A program made the translations under genes and the position numbers. DNA of 64,000 bases from Pyxicephalus adspersus (Eukaryota; Chordata; Amphibia; Anura; Pyxicephalidae): assembly GCF_032062135.1 (NCBI RefSeq), contig NC_092861.1, positions 142,918,641 to 142,982,640 on the forward strand. The letters run 5' to 3'. Positions 1-12,352 of this stretch are shown one piece after another (position 1 is the first letter of the stretch; every line of letters begins with the position of its first letter). A model generated the notes under the pieces. It did not search any database. It worked only from the letters and a program-made list of their open reading frames with translations, and had not been told where the DNA came from.

Positions 1-521
1 GTGCTCTTTTAAATTCCTTATCTCTGTTCTTTGAGGTCATTGGAAATTTTTAATCCAACGCATAAGCATACCAGGCAAGGAACATTTTCAGAATAAGACA
101 TTACCTGCAGCATTTTGTAAAAACTACTGAAGTTTATGAAATTGGAGGCACTCTCTGCATCACTGGTATACACAACTTCTGCATAACCTTGTATAAATAA
201 CTGGCTCCTATTACAAGATGTCTAGGACATTGAGTTAACTTGAGTGCATATATTAAAGAAAGATACTCGGGTTTAGAAAAATAACATGACTTGGGTATGA
301 TCAGTGAAAATCTCTGCAATGTACATTCAACTGCAGAGGGACTTTAATTTCAAATCTCAGATCTGAGTAAAGCTGGGAGCTGCAGTAGAGGGAGCCCTCT
401 GCTTTATGATTGAGCACTGAATGCTTTGGAAAAATACACCAAGAGGATGGTCAGCATGTAGAGTTTATTAGTTCTTGTCAGTGGTATATTGCTTTCTGGA
501 ATTTCTTTTTAATCTAAACAT

Positions 522-581
<60 letters not shown>

Positions 582-793
582 CAAATTTTCATATTACAAA
601 CTGATAGGAAGTGAAAGCATGGTGACAGATATGAGCTTATTCTCCTCCATTCACAGACTGAGATGGGTTCTAAACAGCCTGGGCTCATGGAAAATGAGTT
701 ATATGACGAAAGCTTTTACACCCACCCAAGCTTCAGATGGAAGGAGAGTGTAACTTATCTTTTAATGAGTGAAGTTCTGCTTCAATGACATAC
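1..793 (-). other. ptpn14: intron after coding exon 6 (partial)
   Basis: Starts with the donor at 793 and runs off the left edge. Contains a (TA)n microsatellite at about 524-580. I saw no further exon, and nothing else recognisable. Confidence 0.7.
524..580. repeat. (TA)n microsatellite
   Basis: Uninterrupted alternating TA, about 28 units. Confidence 0.95.
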
Positions 794-881
794 CTTGACA
801 GAGAAATACTCCTGCCCATAGCCCTCCAATTGTTGCACTTCCTGTATGTACAGAATCTCGGCGTCTTCCGGACTCATCCCA
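794..881 (-). CDS. ptpn14: ptpn14 coding exon 6 (end of F2, start of FERM F3)
   Basis: 88 nt, acceptor cacttgtag|TGGG and donor GTCAAG|gtatgtc. The first base completes the split serine; then GMSPEDAEILYIQEVQQLEG and YGQEYFSVK follow, aligning with the family segment SG...AE..Y..EVE..DG.G.E.FPVK that leads into the PH-like F3 lobe. Ends in phase 0. It is the last exon in the window; the following exon (expected to continue F3) was not found between 1 and 790. Confidence 0.9.
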
Positions 882-2811
882 CTACAAGTGAAAACAAACG
901 TGTCAGCCCACGCATACAAGACAATGGAACCGTGCAGCGATAGTAAAATATTTCTTTTCCTATTTCATCCCCACAACACATTCTCCTTTATCACAACAGC
1001 AGATGGCAGCTTAAAATCTAGATTGTTTCATGGACACACAGAACAACAACTGCATGAAGACGGGAATACAAAATGACAGCGGAAGCCTTATTAGAAAATT
1101 GGAAGCAAAATAACTGCAAATGGCAACTCCATTCATAATAATGGCCATGAAGATTATAGGTGTGATGGTCAGCTGTCCTCAAACTTTGGACATATAGTAC
1201 ATTTATGGGCTGAGCTATATATCAAAGTAAATCTTTTGACTAATATTAGGAATTTTATCTGTGTGACACTAAATCTATACCTAAGTGTATCATAGCAAGA
1301 AAGAAAAAATCTAGATACATCATCGAGCCCTCTCTTCCCCAGTCTGGCGCTTCATGGCCCACTTTCCATTTATTAGATCTTCTTTCTTTCACTAATAAAG
1401 GCTTAGAATTTTTTGTGCAAGTCTTTATCAATTTGTAGCCTTCCTAATACCTTTTTTTACTGCAGCAAGACATTCATTGTACTGCATAAAAAGTGGAAAT
1501 TCCATTCATTCCAATGTGGCTGGGTATGTGTATAAGGCATGATGTATTTATTGAAGTCTCCTCCTTATAATTTGTTATTCTGCTATTGCGGTTGATGTGA
1601 TGGGATGAAGATGGGATCGTCTGGCACTTCAGGTACCCAGGTGATTCTTTAATTTAATACATAATGCTTTCTTTACATGCACTAGAAGCAGATGTGGTTT
1701 TAGTTTGGGATGGGGATTTACATAACTTACTACTGGCACTATTTAATGGAGGCCGGAATGTCTAGATCTTTGCACTGCTTAATATTACACCAATGCATTG
1801 CTCTTGTTTGAGTATGTGATGTGTTGGTGATTTCTAATTGAAGTATGGCACCATCCATTGTGAATAAATGCAGCACTCACCATATGCTTTTCAACCTATT
1901 CTCACATCCATTTTAGCTGGCTGAGCCCCTTTCCTCTTCCATTATCTCTGACTATACCTAGGTGTAAAACTTTCCTGAAACAGGTTAAGTTAGAATATAC
2001 TCATCTACCCCTATCTCCCCACATTGCTTTATGTTCTGTAATGTTGCATCCAGAGGTTCTGTAAAATACAGTGCATGAACACAATGCAGTCCAATGCAAG
2101 AGCATCTTTGCAAGATTTGGCCTTCTCTATGTATCACAGAACTTTACCCAGCAGAACATCATTCTTGTCTAGGTGCCATGGGGTGGAAGGTGGCGATAAG
2201 GCGAGCAATTCATTTGATCCTATACGGGTATGTTTTTTATCTACATAAAGTAGGAGATTTGCTAAGGTGGTTGGAGGCCTGGCCAGCAAAAGCAGACATT
2301 TGCAATTTCAGGCTGTTCATTGAAATCAGTGGTAAACATAGAAAAACTCATATCATCAGTTCTGTGCATTTGTATAAAAAAAATATGATCCTAATTTAGT
2401 TTGCATCACACATGGAGTGATATGTTACATTGGGATGCCAATTGCACCAACACATTGCACCAACATGGAGATTACATGGTTGCATTAGTTGTTTTTTTTT
2501 ATAATACACATTGCCCTAATTTTTACCTGGAGACCTAAGGGGGTAATGATAGTCACTGTACTGTATCTATCAAGCAGAAGAATTGTCATACATATGGTTC
2601 TCTCTCCTTATCTCTTTATCTTCTCCTTATCTCTATAGCATAAAGGCGGGGAGTGTTTTGTATTCCACAAAGAGAACAGGAAACAACGTAGCTGATAAAG
2701 CTAAACACCCATTCACTGGGTATTTTTTTTTAAACTTCTTGATCAGATATAACAAAACACATCCAACTGCTCCACATCTAAAAGGAAGCAATGTTTAAGT
2801 TCAGGGCTCAC
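882..2811 (-). other. ptpn14: intron between coding exons 5 and 6
   Basis: About 1.9 kb, AT-rich. No repeat family from elsewhere in the window was recognised here and no other exon is evident. Short open frames at 2094-2399 and 2583-2798 have no recognisable content. Confidence 0.7.
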
Positions 2812-2882
2812 CTTACAACTTTGTGTTCCAGAGTCACTTTACGGAGCAGTTCTTCCAGTATGGCGGCATCCTGGGACCAGCT
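2812..2882 (-). CDS. ptpn14: ptpn14 coding exon 5 (FERM F2)
   Basis: 71 nt. Acceptor ttttgcag|AGCTGG; a second AG two bases later would shift the frame, so the first is used. The donor is GTAAG|gtgagc; an alternative six bases earlier (GTT|gtaagg) would not complete the serine codon formed with the first base of the next exon. Reads SWSQDAAILEELLRKVTLEH then KVV and a split serine. The LEEL..KV..EHK pattern matches the end of the PTPN14 F2 lobe, while the WSQD start looks a little like PTPN21 (WLQDE). Confidence 0.87.
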
Positions 2883-3465
2883 CTGCAAAACACAGACAAA
2901 ACACCAACTTCATCACCTTTTAGCATGAAACATAAAGAATCAGGTGCACATCATTGCTCTGGACCAGCTTCTTAATAGTAACAATGGTGGGCTGAGCCTG
3001 CAACAAGGTGACAACGCAGGAGCACAACTAGGAGACAGTTGTCAGCTCATAATAGGAGATCCTTTCTTGTCAGGATTAAAAGAGATTTATGACAGCTGCA
3101 GATTTATAATTATAAAGATTGTTAAAAAGACCTTAATATTTAACGTTCTAAAGGAGTTTTAAAGTTAAAAAAAAAAAAAGGTGCTTAGCAGTAGCATTAT
3201 GTTATTTTACTATGACATTCCGAAGAGTTGTAAAGTGTCATCACTGCAGATAGAAGTTCTAAAAAGTTTCTGCTGTTGCAGTTCGTCCAAAAAATTTTAA
3301 ACATTTAAAAATTTGAATTTTCCAATTTGGAAGTCCCAATTAGAAAAAAATACAGATCAGCAAACAATGCAAAAATTGTGAAGGATAATCTCCAGGAAGC
3401 CCTCCATGAAATAATGGCCAAAAAAAACATTCTCAGCTCTTTACTTCAAAAAGTATGTTGGGGAG

Positions 3466-3614
3466 TGTTCCCCCCAGTTTTACCACCCAGCATTTTGCAG
3501 TAACCGCCCGGCTGTTTTTGGGTGATTACTGAAGAGTTGGGTCACAATACAGGGGCTGTCATACACCTACAGCTTCTTCCCAACCTGCTTAAAAAAATGC
3601 CTGGGTAGGGCACT
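3466..3614 (+). mobile_element. palindromic MITE, TGTTCTCCCCAGC family
   Basis: Ends GTGTTCCCCCCAG and the inverted CTGGGTAGGGCAC. The middle has the foldback pair CAGTAACC-(C)GCCC...GGGTGATTACTG. The same family occurs at 12985-13086, 16291-16350, 33402-33563 and 35519-35651, in both orientations. Non-autonomous; superfamily not determined. Confidence 0.65.
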
Positions 3615-3695
3615 GTTGGAGATACCAAAACAGAAGGTTGGGACCGATGGCATTGACCATTAAGCCAATGGTGCTCAAGCATCAGCAGAAGCAAA

Positions 3696-3885
3696 AACAT
3701 GGTAGCACCATCCTTTGTGTTATTTCTCCCTGAATTCATTTAGAAATCCTAACCAACAAAAATAACAATGAAATAAGATTTAGCTATCGGAACATGGTAG
3801 CACCATCCTTTGTGTTATTTCTCCCTGAATTCATTTAGAAATCCTAACCAACAAAAATAACAATGAAATAAGATTTAGCTATCGG
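3696..3885. repeat. exact tandem duplication, 2 x 95 bp
   Basis: The segment 3696-3790 is repeated base for base at 3791-3885. No divergence is seen, so the event is very recent or an assembly error. Confidence 0.95.
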
Positions 3886-4378
3886 AACCCAATAAATTAG
3901 GGTAAAATTTAACTTTGTCTGAAAGGCAATATCAACTCCAAAATGCCAAAATGGTGAAGGTGTGACTCAATTTACATCTGCAGATAGATATTAGGATAAT
4001 CATTTGTGATAGTCAATAGGTAAAAGTACACTGCCAGTACACTAGTGCCATGATATCTTTAGTGACCTGCTGCTGTGTCAGATCACTAAAACAACCAATT
4101 ACTAAATTGTAAAGCCCATGCCAACACCAGAATTCTGCCTCTGGAAGCAATCTTTCAGGATGTTTGCAGCGAGAAGAGAATAAATGAGCTCTGTATACAA
4201 AGCACTGTTCCACAGAGAGGTGAGAAGGGAAGATGATTAAGTGGCACCCTACTGTGCTCCCTACCATAGGGGATTGCAGTGGTGGCTACCAATCAATCAA
4301 ATATTGATCCACCAGGATGAACTGATAAATGACCAGGGACCCCTGTATACTGAACACAACGGTCTTAGATAATCTAGC

Positions 4379-4668
4379 AAAGTGTTTCTCAATGAGGGTT
4401 CCTCCCAAGGTTAATGAGGTTCCTTGAGCAATGAGCAATTTTGCCTCTTGGGTTAGTTACCACTGACACCAATGATGTTTTTGGCTGTCTGTAAGGATGA
4501 GATTCTTCTCACTGGACAGCAATGTAAGAGGAATTCTTCTCAATGGCCACCATGGTAATATACTGTGAGCTATATATAGTATAGGATATAGTAATTATAA
4601 AAGAAGTACCTGACCTGAAAGTTATTTCAAGGGTTCCCCCATGTTAAAAAAGCAGAGAAAGGCTGGCG
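4379..4668 (+). mobile_element. hAT-like non-autonomous element
   Basis: Left end AGTGTTTCTCAATGAGGGTT and right end, read inverted, CCTTTCTCTGCTTTTTTAAC with GGGGGAACCC inside. A relative lies at about 18010-18306. The GTTCCTTGAGCAATGAGC word is, from memory, typical of a frog hAT family. The assignment is by terminal pattern only. Confidence 0.45.
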
Positions 4669-4679
4669 TGTGTTCATAC

Positions 4680-5218
4680 CATAAAGAGTAACTAAACTAA
4701 AAAGTGCCTTAAAAAACAAATAAATAAAAAACAATAAAAAAACACACTTACCTTCAATTCAGCAGGGCAGTCTGATCCCTCTGGGGGTGTCCTGCATCGG
4801 GTTCCGCGTCGCCCCGGCATCTGTCCTGGAGCCGGCGCTTCGGGTGCCGCCATCTTCTTCCAGGTTCTTCATCCTACATCACCCAGAAGCGAGATCGGGT
4901 GACGTAGGATAGAAAAAAAAAACTTGCGGATCTCACTGAGCATGCAAATTTTTCTCTTTGCGCGAAAAAGCTCCTTCTGTGCATGCCCAAAATGTTCAGG
5001 CATGCGCAGAAGGAGCACCCAAGCCTCCCGGGATATGGGGGCGCAAAGCCTCCCAGGATATCTACGTCACACATCCTGGGAGGCTTTGCGCTCCCATTAG
5101 TTTTTAGGGGGTATTACTGCACCCGTGTTGCACTTAAAACAAAAAAACAACAGCTGTTTTGCCTTACATACAGGGCTTATTTACCCTTGTATGTAAAGTG
5201 AGTTTAGGTACACTTTAA
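4680..5218 (+). mobile_element. TIR element with TTAAAGTGTACCTAAACT ends
   Basis: Left terminus ATAAAGAGTAACTAAACT and right terminus, inverted, TTAAAGTGTACCTAAACT. The interior is GC-richer (CGGCGCTTCGGGTGCCGCC) and includes a hairpin built on CCTCCCGGGATAT / ATCCTGGGAGG near 5025-5090. It contains no transposase. A relative with matching termini is at 57391-57974. Confidence 0.6.
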
Positions 5219-6699
5219 GCCCTGCAGCTGGGGAGCCTCCTGCACATCCTCCCCAAAGAGCAAAACAATGCCGTCTATATAATGTTTGTTTAATAATATG
5301 ATCAATACAATTACTGAGCACCTATACCAGGCTTTTGTCCCAGCACAACCAATTTGCAACAGGGCATTTAGAGAAAGAAGAGCTATCGGTCTCATCAATC
5401 CATGTCTGCTCCTCTACCAAGAGAACACACCTCCGCTTCAATCGCCTTCAATACACGTCTGAAGCTCTGCCAAGCATAGCTGACAGATTGAGCAATAAAA
5501 CACAGAGGGAATGTAACATAACAAGACCACAGTGTGACAGAAGGCTTCAGAAAGCAGGGCCCGGGGCGATGGGTATTGTGCTCAGCAATCCTCTCCAGCC
5601 CTTCCCCTGAGGGCCCGCACACGGTATTTGTTGCTGTCACACAAGTATGTGGAGGGAGAAGGATCAGAGCGATAAGCAGAATGGATACAAGTCTGTACAA
5701 CTGTGACACGCAGAACACAACTCGCTGGAAACATTCATGCAAACTTGGAGAACCGGGGCCTTTCATCAACGTTGGATAATCTGTGTTTACTTTCTATCCA
5801 CATCACTAACAAAGAAAAACACTAAAAGGTGTCTGTAAACAAAACTGATTACCTTTAGAAAAGGAACATTGATCTTAGTGAAATGGAGCTGTCAACTTCA
5901 CATGTCTGCATGAATACATTCCTGGTATGTCACAATGCAACACAACTGTATACTTTTTGACAAAAGATCCGCCTTTTATCATTAAAATGTCCAGAGTTCC
6001 AGTCTGGTGACTCTGCCTTGGATGGGAGGATGATGTTAGTCTGTTGCAGGCAAGACGAGACATTTCTTCAGTCTCCCCTCCCCTAATGATCAGACTGCAA
6101 CACTATAACTTTGTAGCAAGTCACAGTATAAAAAAAACTACAATAAAGGTTAATCTGTGATAAATGACAAGTGTTGCGGAGGAATCCAGATATACATGAT
6201 TGTGTCATCTCTGAGCTGATTAGAAGTCCAGGAAGCAGATGGTGAGCCCAGATGATGCCCGAAAAATATAATGTTGTCCTTATTTTCCCTAATTTATTCA
6301 AATGCTAAAATGTCAGGAATACTTTATTGTTTGGGAATTTGATACCTCCACCCTAACATGGAAGCAAAACGTTTAATTTTTTTAGGCAGCTGGCAACACC
6401 TTCATATGAGAAGCTAAGCTCCAGTTCATTCTTCCCGCCTCTGAGGTTCAGTAACTGCAAGAATCTAATTGGCCGGTCAGTAAGTACCACCCCCAAGGAA
6501 GCGTCTATTAAAAAAGGAGACAACAAATACAAGACTATACAGATTTTATGTATCTATTAGGAACCTGTTAGTATTTTATCTTTGGTCAGCTGTGTTGCCA
6601 TAATCCAGAACACTATAGAACAAAAAGATGAAGGACAAATGGTCCTGGAATGGAGAGACAACACTGCAGCTGAAGGTGTTGTTACCCCAAGACTCTGGA

Positions 6700-6828
6700 T
6701 AGGCAGGGTCCTCTCCTCCTCTTGTGTCAATGTCTGTATCTGTCTCATCTGCAACCCCTATTTATTGTACAGCGCTGCGTAATGTGTTGGCACTATATAA
6801 ATACTGTTAATTATAAATAATAATAATT
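6700..6828 (+). mobile_element. L2-clade LINE 3' tail
   Basis: Carries GGCAGGGTCCTCTCCTCCTC, then GCAACCCCTATTTATTGTAC, then AGCGCTGCGTAATGTGTTGG and CACTATATAAATACTG, ending in TAATAATAAT. It is the 3' UTR of an L2-like LINE, present in many truncated copies in this window. Confidence 0.75.
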
Positions 6829-7113
6829 TAGATTCAATTTTACATTACGGCCTCCTCCTGCTACATCAATGCACAAGAGGAGATCCCCTTAAAATAATAA
6901 AACTTGAAATACTTACCCTGTTTATTCAAAATATGAATATATGTTTTTTTTGTTTGTTTAATTTTTAAAAAGCCTGAAACAAAAAGCCGAGTTTCATGCC
7001 AAGTAGGCGATCTTTGAAGTTGCTTTCAGCGGGATGTCATACTCGATGAGAATAAATTATAAAAGATAAACATCTAGAATAGGAATTGCGAATGATAGCA
7101 GCTAAATAAACCT

Positions 7114-7491
7114 NNNNNNNNNNNNNNNNNNNNNNNNNNNNNNNNNNNNNNNNNNNNNNNNNNNNNNNNNNNNNNNNNNNNNNNNNNNNNNNNNNNNNNN
7201 NNNNNNNNNNNNNNNNNNNNNNNNNNNNNNNNNNNNNNNNNNNNNNNNNNNNNNNNNNNNNNNNNNNNNNNNNNNNNNNNNNNNNNNNNNNNNNNNNNNN
7301 NNNNNNNNNNNNNNNNNNNNNNNNNNNNNNNNNNNNNNNNNNNNNNNNNNNNNNNNNNNNNNNNNNNNNNNNNNNNNNNNNNNNNNNNNNNNNNNNNNNN
7401 NNNNNNNNNNNNNNNNNNNNNNNNNNNNNNNNNNNNNNNNNNNNNNNNNNNNNNNNNNNNNNNNNNNNNNNNNNNNNNNNNNNNNNNNNNN
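7114..7491. other. assembly gap (378 N)
   Basis: Run of N directly followed by a (TA)n microsatellite (7492-7536), which probably caused the gap. Confidence 0.98.

Positions 7492-7536
<45 letters not shown>
7492..7536. repeat. (TA)n microsatellite at gap edge
   Basis: Alternating AT/TA abutting the N run; its true length is unknown. Confidence 0.95.
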
Positions 7537-7540
<4 letters not shown>

Positions 7541-8468
7541 ATACCATACATACTCTTTGCTTTATACATACATAGTACACACAATGGATTCCCAAAAGAA
7601 CTACAGATCTTCAAAAGACAGAGACAATTCTGACTTTACAGACATGCGTAAGTTTCAGCTTGAGCAATTAGGCACTGTTAACAGCCAGCTTTATATAACA
7701 AAGGATCTACAGAAAGCCTGGGAAATTGGAAAAAAGAGGCTTGCATTGCTGCCAGTATATCTATCTATATAATCCAGACATAAAATAGATTTTTGTCCTA
7801 ATCATAAAAAGAAAAAATTATATATAAACCCAATCTGCATTAGTTTTACATTTGCATGGTTGGATGGGCCACTGAGCTTTAGACGTCATCTTTGGTAACA
7901 ACATGAATTGCTTAAGTGTAACATTGCCAAAAAAAATTTTACGGGGTTGGAAGGGAAGGGAAACAAGGACAGTGGTTTTAACGAATCCCTACTTTTATTT
8001 TAGTGTTCAGGGCTGTAAGAACAGGGTAAAGACCAGGCTGCTCTTAGTATATCCATGCATTGGGATTTCTTTGCACTGCCTGGATAAGTAATTGGATAAG
8101 TAATTTTTATAGCCGGGTTTTCCCGTTTTGTGGGACCATTGGTCGGGGTTGACCGGTCACAATCCTCAGACATCAAGTGTGATGAAGTAGCAGCAGCATT
8201 GTATGGGGAAATGACGAGAGCCAGCCCAGGGCTGAGGATGTTGGAGAGTGCCAGCTGCCAGGAAAGCAAGGAATAAATTATATGTACCTAATCCTGCAAA
8301 ATCCCCAGCAAAACAAGCATTCAACTGCATGGGTATGTCAGCCTGGAGCTGTAGTTTAGGTGTCAAGACTTCTAAAACTTCCCTAATATATGCAAAAAGA
8401 AAAAAAACACAAATTGGCTATAGATAAATTCTAAATTAGCATTAGCACTATGTAATATGAAAACTTAC

Positions 8469-8536
8469 CACAGGAAACAGCATGTACACTCTTTGGAAGT
8501 CTTGTCTATCAAACAGATTGCAATCTTTAAACTCCA
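8469..8536 (-). CDS. ptpn14: ptpn14 coding exon 4 (FERM F2)
   Basis: 68 nt, acceptor tcttgcag|TGGAG and donor CCTGTG|gtaagttt. With the base carried over from exon 3 it reads VEFKDCNLFDRQDFQRVYML then FPV. It aligns with the family segment ADFGDYNQFDSQDF...LFP of F2; the FD.QDF and LFP positions are kept. Ends in phase 0. The small size and flanking introns of 2.0 and 5.6 kb fit a vertebrate gene. Confidence 0.88.
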
Positions 8537-9036
8537 CTGCAAGACAGAACACATCCCCATTCATTACAAAACGTAAAAACATTTGCAAATGAAAAGCTGC
8601 AGTGTTAGTGGTATGTAGAATATCAGACAGAATAATAGAATACGGGTGGGGACCTGCTAACACTTCAGCTGCCAGTGAGCTGCCATGTCGTATTAGCCGT
8701 AACAGACATGAAGGTATAAAGAGTTCTCTGGGTGGTTTGTGGGGTCGTCGTCTGCCCATGATTGCTCTAACATGACCGCCATTGGAAACCTTAGTAATTG
8801 CTATTACAAATCTTAATCGGGAAACAGCAACAACATTTATGGATCATTCCTCCTGATTAAATGAATGCATTTCAAGAAAATTTCAGAAAAAAGGAAATTT
8901 GCAATTGGTCTTTTAACAGATTTATTTTTTTTTTTAATTTGGATTCTCATTCCTTATCCCCAAACCAATTGCTGCCAAATCGTTAAAAACAAAGTGAAAT
9001 AAAATAAATGGTATGTTTCAGCCAAGATCGTTGGTA

Positions 9037-9517
9037 CAGGTAGTCCCCGGGGTTACATATGAGATAGGGACTGTGGGTTTGTTCTTAAGTTGAATTTGTA
9101 TGTAAATCGGAACAGGTACATTGTTTTAATAAATACAATTAGGACAGATGTTTGTCTCAACATATTATTAGGCAGTGTGGTGTCAGTTACTGTATAAAAT
9201 CCTCACTGTGAGCTAATCATAAACAAAGCAAAAAAAAATAAATTGTGCAGCCTAGACATTCATTAATTTCTGGAGCAAGCTGTGCTTTGATATGCATAAA
9301 GAAGCAACTGCAGAGTTTGACTTGGTCATTAAAGAGTTAGAAGAGGCTGCAGAAGGAGCTCACCCCTCTAGGATCACCCACATCCTCAGCTGTGTTTAGC
9401 AAAAGATTTCTTCTGTAAGTCATGCAAACCGCTCCCCCCATCAAGCCTCCATCCTGCACACAAGTTAGCAGGGAAGCCTGTTCGTATATCAGATGTCCTT
9501 AACTAGGGGACTACTTG
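9037..9517 (+). mobile_element. Tigger-like (Tc1/mariner superfamily) non-autonomous element
   Basis: Terminal inverted repeats CAGGTAGTCCCC and GGGGACTACTTG, flanked on both sides by TA, the target duplication expected for this superfamily. About 480 bp, no transposase frame. Relatives: 20685-21296, 34009-34250, 56837-57088. Shared interior words include TTGTTCTTAAGTTGAATTTG and GGAGCAAGCTGTGCTTTGAT. Confidence 0.75.
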
Positions 9518-10102
9518 TATGCATTTTCAGAGGGATAAAAACAACACATTAACCACCACCATTCTAGCAGAGCTTTCCTAGGAGATAATGATATCAATCT
9601 GATTCAGAATATAGTAAGTTGTTCTTCTAAGACACCAACAGTTGTAGTCTTACTTTTCCATATGGTTGTGCATGTTAGAGTAGGTCTTGGAGACCCTGGG
9701 ATCATTTGTAGCCGAAGACTGGCAAGTCTTATTATAGTGATATGGATGTTCTTGTTGACCTCTCCTGGTCATGGTAGTTGCCCGGCTGTCATTTTGATTT
9801 CTAGAATGTCCCGTGTCTACTCCAGACCAGATCCAAAGGTGAAGATTTCTGACTTTTTATGTGGCTATTATTTAGCATTTGTTCAAGGTCGACTCAAATT
9901 CAAAACCCAGACAGGATCAGGCAACTGGAAATTTTAGAAGGCAGCATTGGCAGCGAACATATTTCCTTCATGATAGGGTGGCCCAATCAAAGCTGGTAGT
10001 TTGGTTTAAAGAAGATTTATAGTATCCCTCCTGGGAATATTTTCAGTGAGATCTTTAATTTTTAGAGTCCAGGGCCAGCACATGAGTCATTGGCACCAGA
10101 AA

Positions 10103-10246
10103 ACCATCAGTGGAGCCCACCATTGGAGCCCATCAGTGGAGCCCACCATTGGAGCCCACCAGTGGAGCCCACCAGTGGAGCCCACCAGTGGAGCCCACCA
10201 GTGGAGCCCACCAGTGGAGCCCATCAGTGGAGCCCATCAGTGGACT
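10103..10246. repeat. 13-bp minisatellite (AGTGGAGCCCACC)n
   Basis: About 11 units of AGTGGAGCCCACC with AGTGGAGCCCATC and ATTGGAGCCCACC variants. The unit is not a multiple of three, so the open frame through it repeats every 13 codons and is not evidence of a gene. Confidence 0.95.
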
Positions 10247-10547
10247 TTGGCACTGAACACAAGTGAAAACTATAAACTTCTTAAGAAATTGAGACTCCTA
10301 TATCTCTCTTCTTTCTCTAGGGCTGCAGCTAGGCACCAGTGTGTCCTGCCATTCAGTATGGTCTTTGACCCCTGTGCCATTGCCGAGACCTGTAACGATG
10401 GAGGAGGAGGACCAAGACTTCAAGGTAGGCAGGAACAGAAATGGGAATTTCAGTGGTGAGAACCCTCCAATAAGATCTCCAACGAATAAAAAAAAAAGCC
10501 TGATCTAATTCGTTTTTATCATCAACAATGATAAGAGAAAGAATTAC

Positions 10548-10645
10548 CTTGAATGGCCAGAGCAGCTAGCCGGATGTACTGCTCCACAGTACAGCGCACT
10601 TGTTCGTTGTGGACATTCTTTTTTAACTGGAGGTAATACTGGTAC
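10548..10645 (-). CDS. ptpn14: ptpn14 coding exon 3 (FERM F2)
   Basis: 98 nt between acceptor gtcccgcag|GTACC and donor TTCAAG|gtaattc. The first base completes an arginine codon split across the intron; then YQYYLQLKKNVHNEQVRCTV and EQYIRLAALAIQ follow. This is the opening of the helical F2 (acyl-CoA-binding-protein-like) lobe; the TRYQYYLQ.KK stretch is typical of the PTPN14/PTPN21 pair. Ends in phase 1 and joins exon 4 in frame. The middle (NVHNEQV) departs from both mammalian paralogues. Confidence 0.9.
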
Positions 10646-10714
10646 CTGCGGGACAAGAGTTATGTTATCAGTGTTCAGAGTCTGAGGATACAGGTGGGTT
10701 CACTACAATACATA

Positions 10715-10876
10715 GCCTGATTTATTAAAGCTCTCCAAGGCTGGAGAAGTTTGACTATCATTGAAGAACTTGGATGATCCAACAAACATGGACTGGATTT
10801 CTTAAAATAAATTGGCAACTTCTCCTATGATAGTCTATCCTCTCCAGTCTTGGCGAGCTTTCATAAATCAGGCCCA
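10715..10876 (+). mobile_element. foldback MITE, GGCCTGATTTATTAAAGCTC family
   Basis: Ends GCCTGATTTATTAAAGCTCT and the inverse AGCTTTCATAAATCAGGCCC, with arms meeting near the middle. A shortened copy. Fuller copies are at 24064-24270, 40256-40460, 52996-53222 and 55623-55829. Non-autonomous. Confidence 0.8.
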
Positions 10877-12267
10877 CAGGGTTACATGTTGAATAGGAAG
10901 AACGTAATCTGACATTTACACTAGACCTCACCCTCATGACCAGTGCCACATTTTTCAGCAGTTTGTTCTACAGTTGCTCCTCTGTGGTTTAGATATGCTA
11001 CAGTAATGTTGATTTATGACAAACTGCCGATGGTAACATACCGCACTCTTCTTGTTAAATTACAGATTCACAAGGAATTACAGGCAACCTCATTCAGCTG
11101 GCGTAATATTGCCTATTGTAACCCTAACATTGCTCAAAGGATATGCAACACCTTATGCCTTTATAAAGTTTCTTCCCAGTGAAATCCAAAAAAATTTTAA
11201 TGGTTCCGATGAACCTCAAACAAAATACAAGCTGCACCTAAAAACCTCCCCGCTATACATCTGATTTATCACATTATCTATGTTGCTTACAGTTTTCTAT
11301 TGTCCTCAACTTCTTTAGGATTAAAAAAAAAAACATATCAGGAGGGGGCATTATTATAGAAAACCCCTTACCGGTAAGTTTAGAAAATTGAAGAAATTTG
11401 TAGTGCTCATTTTACGAAGCCTGGAGCTGCTCAAATAGCAAATCCCCCACTGGTTTCACCTGCTGACCCCCTAATCACTACAAATGTAGAGAAACCACAG
11501 CATCCAGTGGGGATTCTGCTATTATACATACCCTGATGTGTGGGATAGGATCGGTGCATGGAACTTTCTGCAAACTGGCCTCGCTTTTCTTTTTTGTATA
11601 TGGATTGAATTAAAGATGTTATTGTTTTGCTTTGTTCTCAGTAACTTATTTGTATGCCACTAAAGTCCCTGTTTTTATTTAGAAAAGTTTTCTTTTTCAT
11701 CTTTAACATAATGGGATGTGGCATTTATTCATAAATGTTTGATATTGTAGAACACGCAGAAGGAATATATCTATTTAAAATAGTCAATTTATATTGAATG
11801 TTTAATTTTCTTTACAAAAATTACCTAGAATAAAACATCTTTGTTTTAACAGTATCAAGCTTGCCATAAAAAGACACTTTTTGCTCTTTCTACATATATT
11901 GTTCAAATCGGCTTGGCAACAAAAAACAAATTAATATTGATTCTCCTTTTGGACACACTTCTTTTGGTCAATAGACAAACAATAAAACGTGCATTTTTTT
12001 CACAGGAAACGGTTTCTGGACTTTTTCTTACCCTCGAACAGAGTGGATTTAATATCAGATCACTGAAAGAGATCACTAAAACCTCTCACATTGTGAATTA
12101 CTATTAATATAATAATTGAGATAGTTAATGTGAAATATCCATAGCTTGCTGCAATTTTTGTTGCTATAAATCTTCTTGGTAAGGGTGTGTTTTTTGTACT
12201 AATAGTTTAGGAGACAGGGTCCCTTTAAATTGCAATAGGGGTCTCAAATTCACTTTTAGGGGAACGG

Positions 12268-12352
12268 TCTGAATCGGTTACTTGCAACCCCTATTTAATG
12301 TACAGCTCTGCATAATATGTTGGCGTTTTTTAAATACTGTTTATTAATATTA
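12268..12352 (+). mobile_element. L2-clade LINE 3' tail (short)
   Basis: Holds only the terminal part: CAACCCCTATTTAATGTACA followed by GCTCTGCATAATATGTTGGC and a TTAATATTAA end. Confidence 0.65.

Larger units (their letters stand above)
2883..8468 (-). other. ptpn14: intron between coding exons 4 and 5
   Basis: 5.6 kb holding a palindromic MITE (3466-3614), an exact 95-bp tandem duplication, a hAT-like remnant, a 540-bp TIR element, an L2 tail and an assembly gap; each is listed. The stretch 5220-6690 contains no repeat I recognise and no supported coding sequence. 7537-8460 likewise shows nothing distinctive. Confidence 0.7.
8537..10547 (-). other. ptpn14: intron between coding exons 3 and 4
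   Basis: 2.0 kb, with a Tigger-like element (9037-9517) and a 13-bp minisatellite (10103-10246). The rest shows nothing recognisable. Confidence 0.7.

Noticed and set aside
5395..5769. 124-codon minus-strand open frame with a hydrophobic stretch
   Set aside because: No recognisable domain, no splice context and no repeat support; it lies in an intron and is most likely chance.
10046..10459. 137-codon open frame with 13-residue repeats
   Set aside because: It is produced by the 13-bp minisatellite; no stop happens to fall in that frame.
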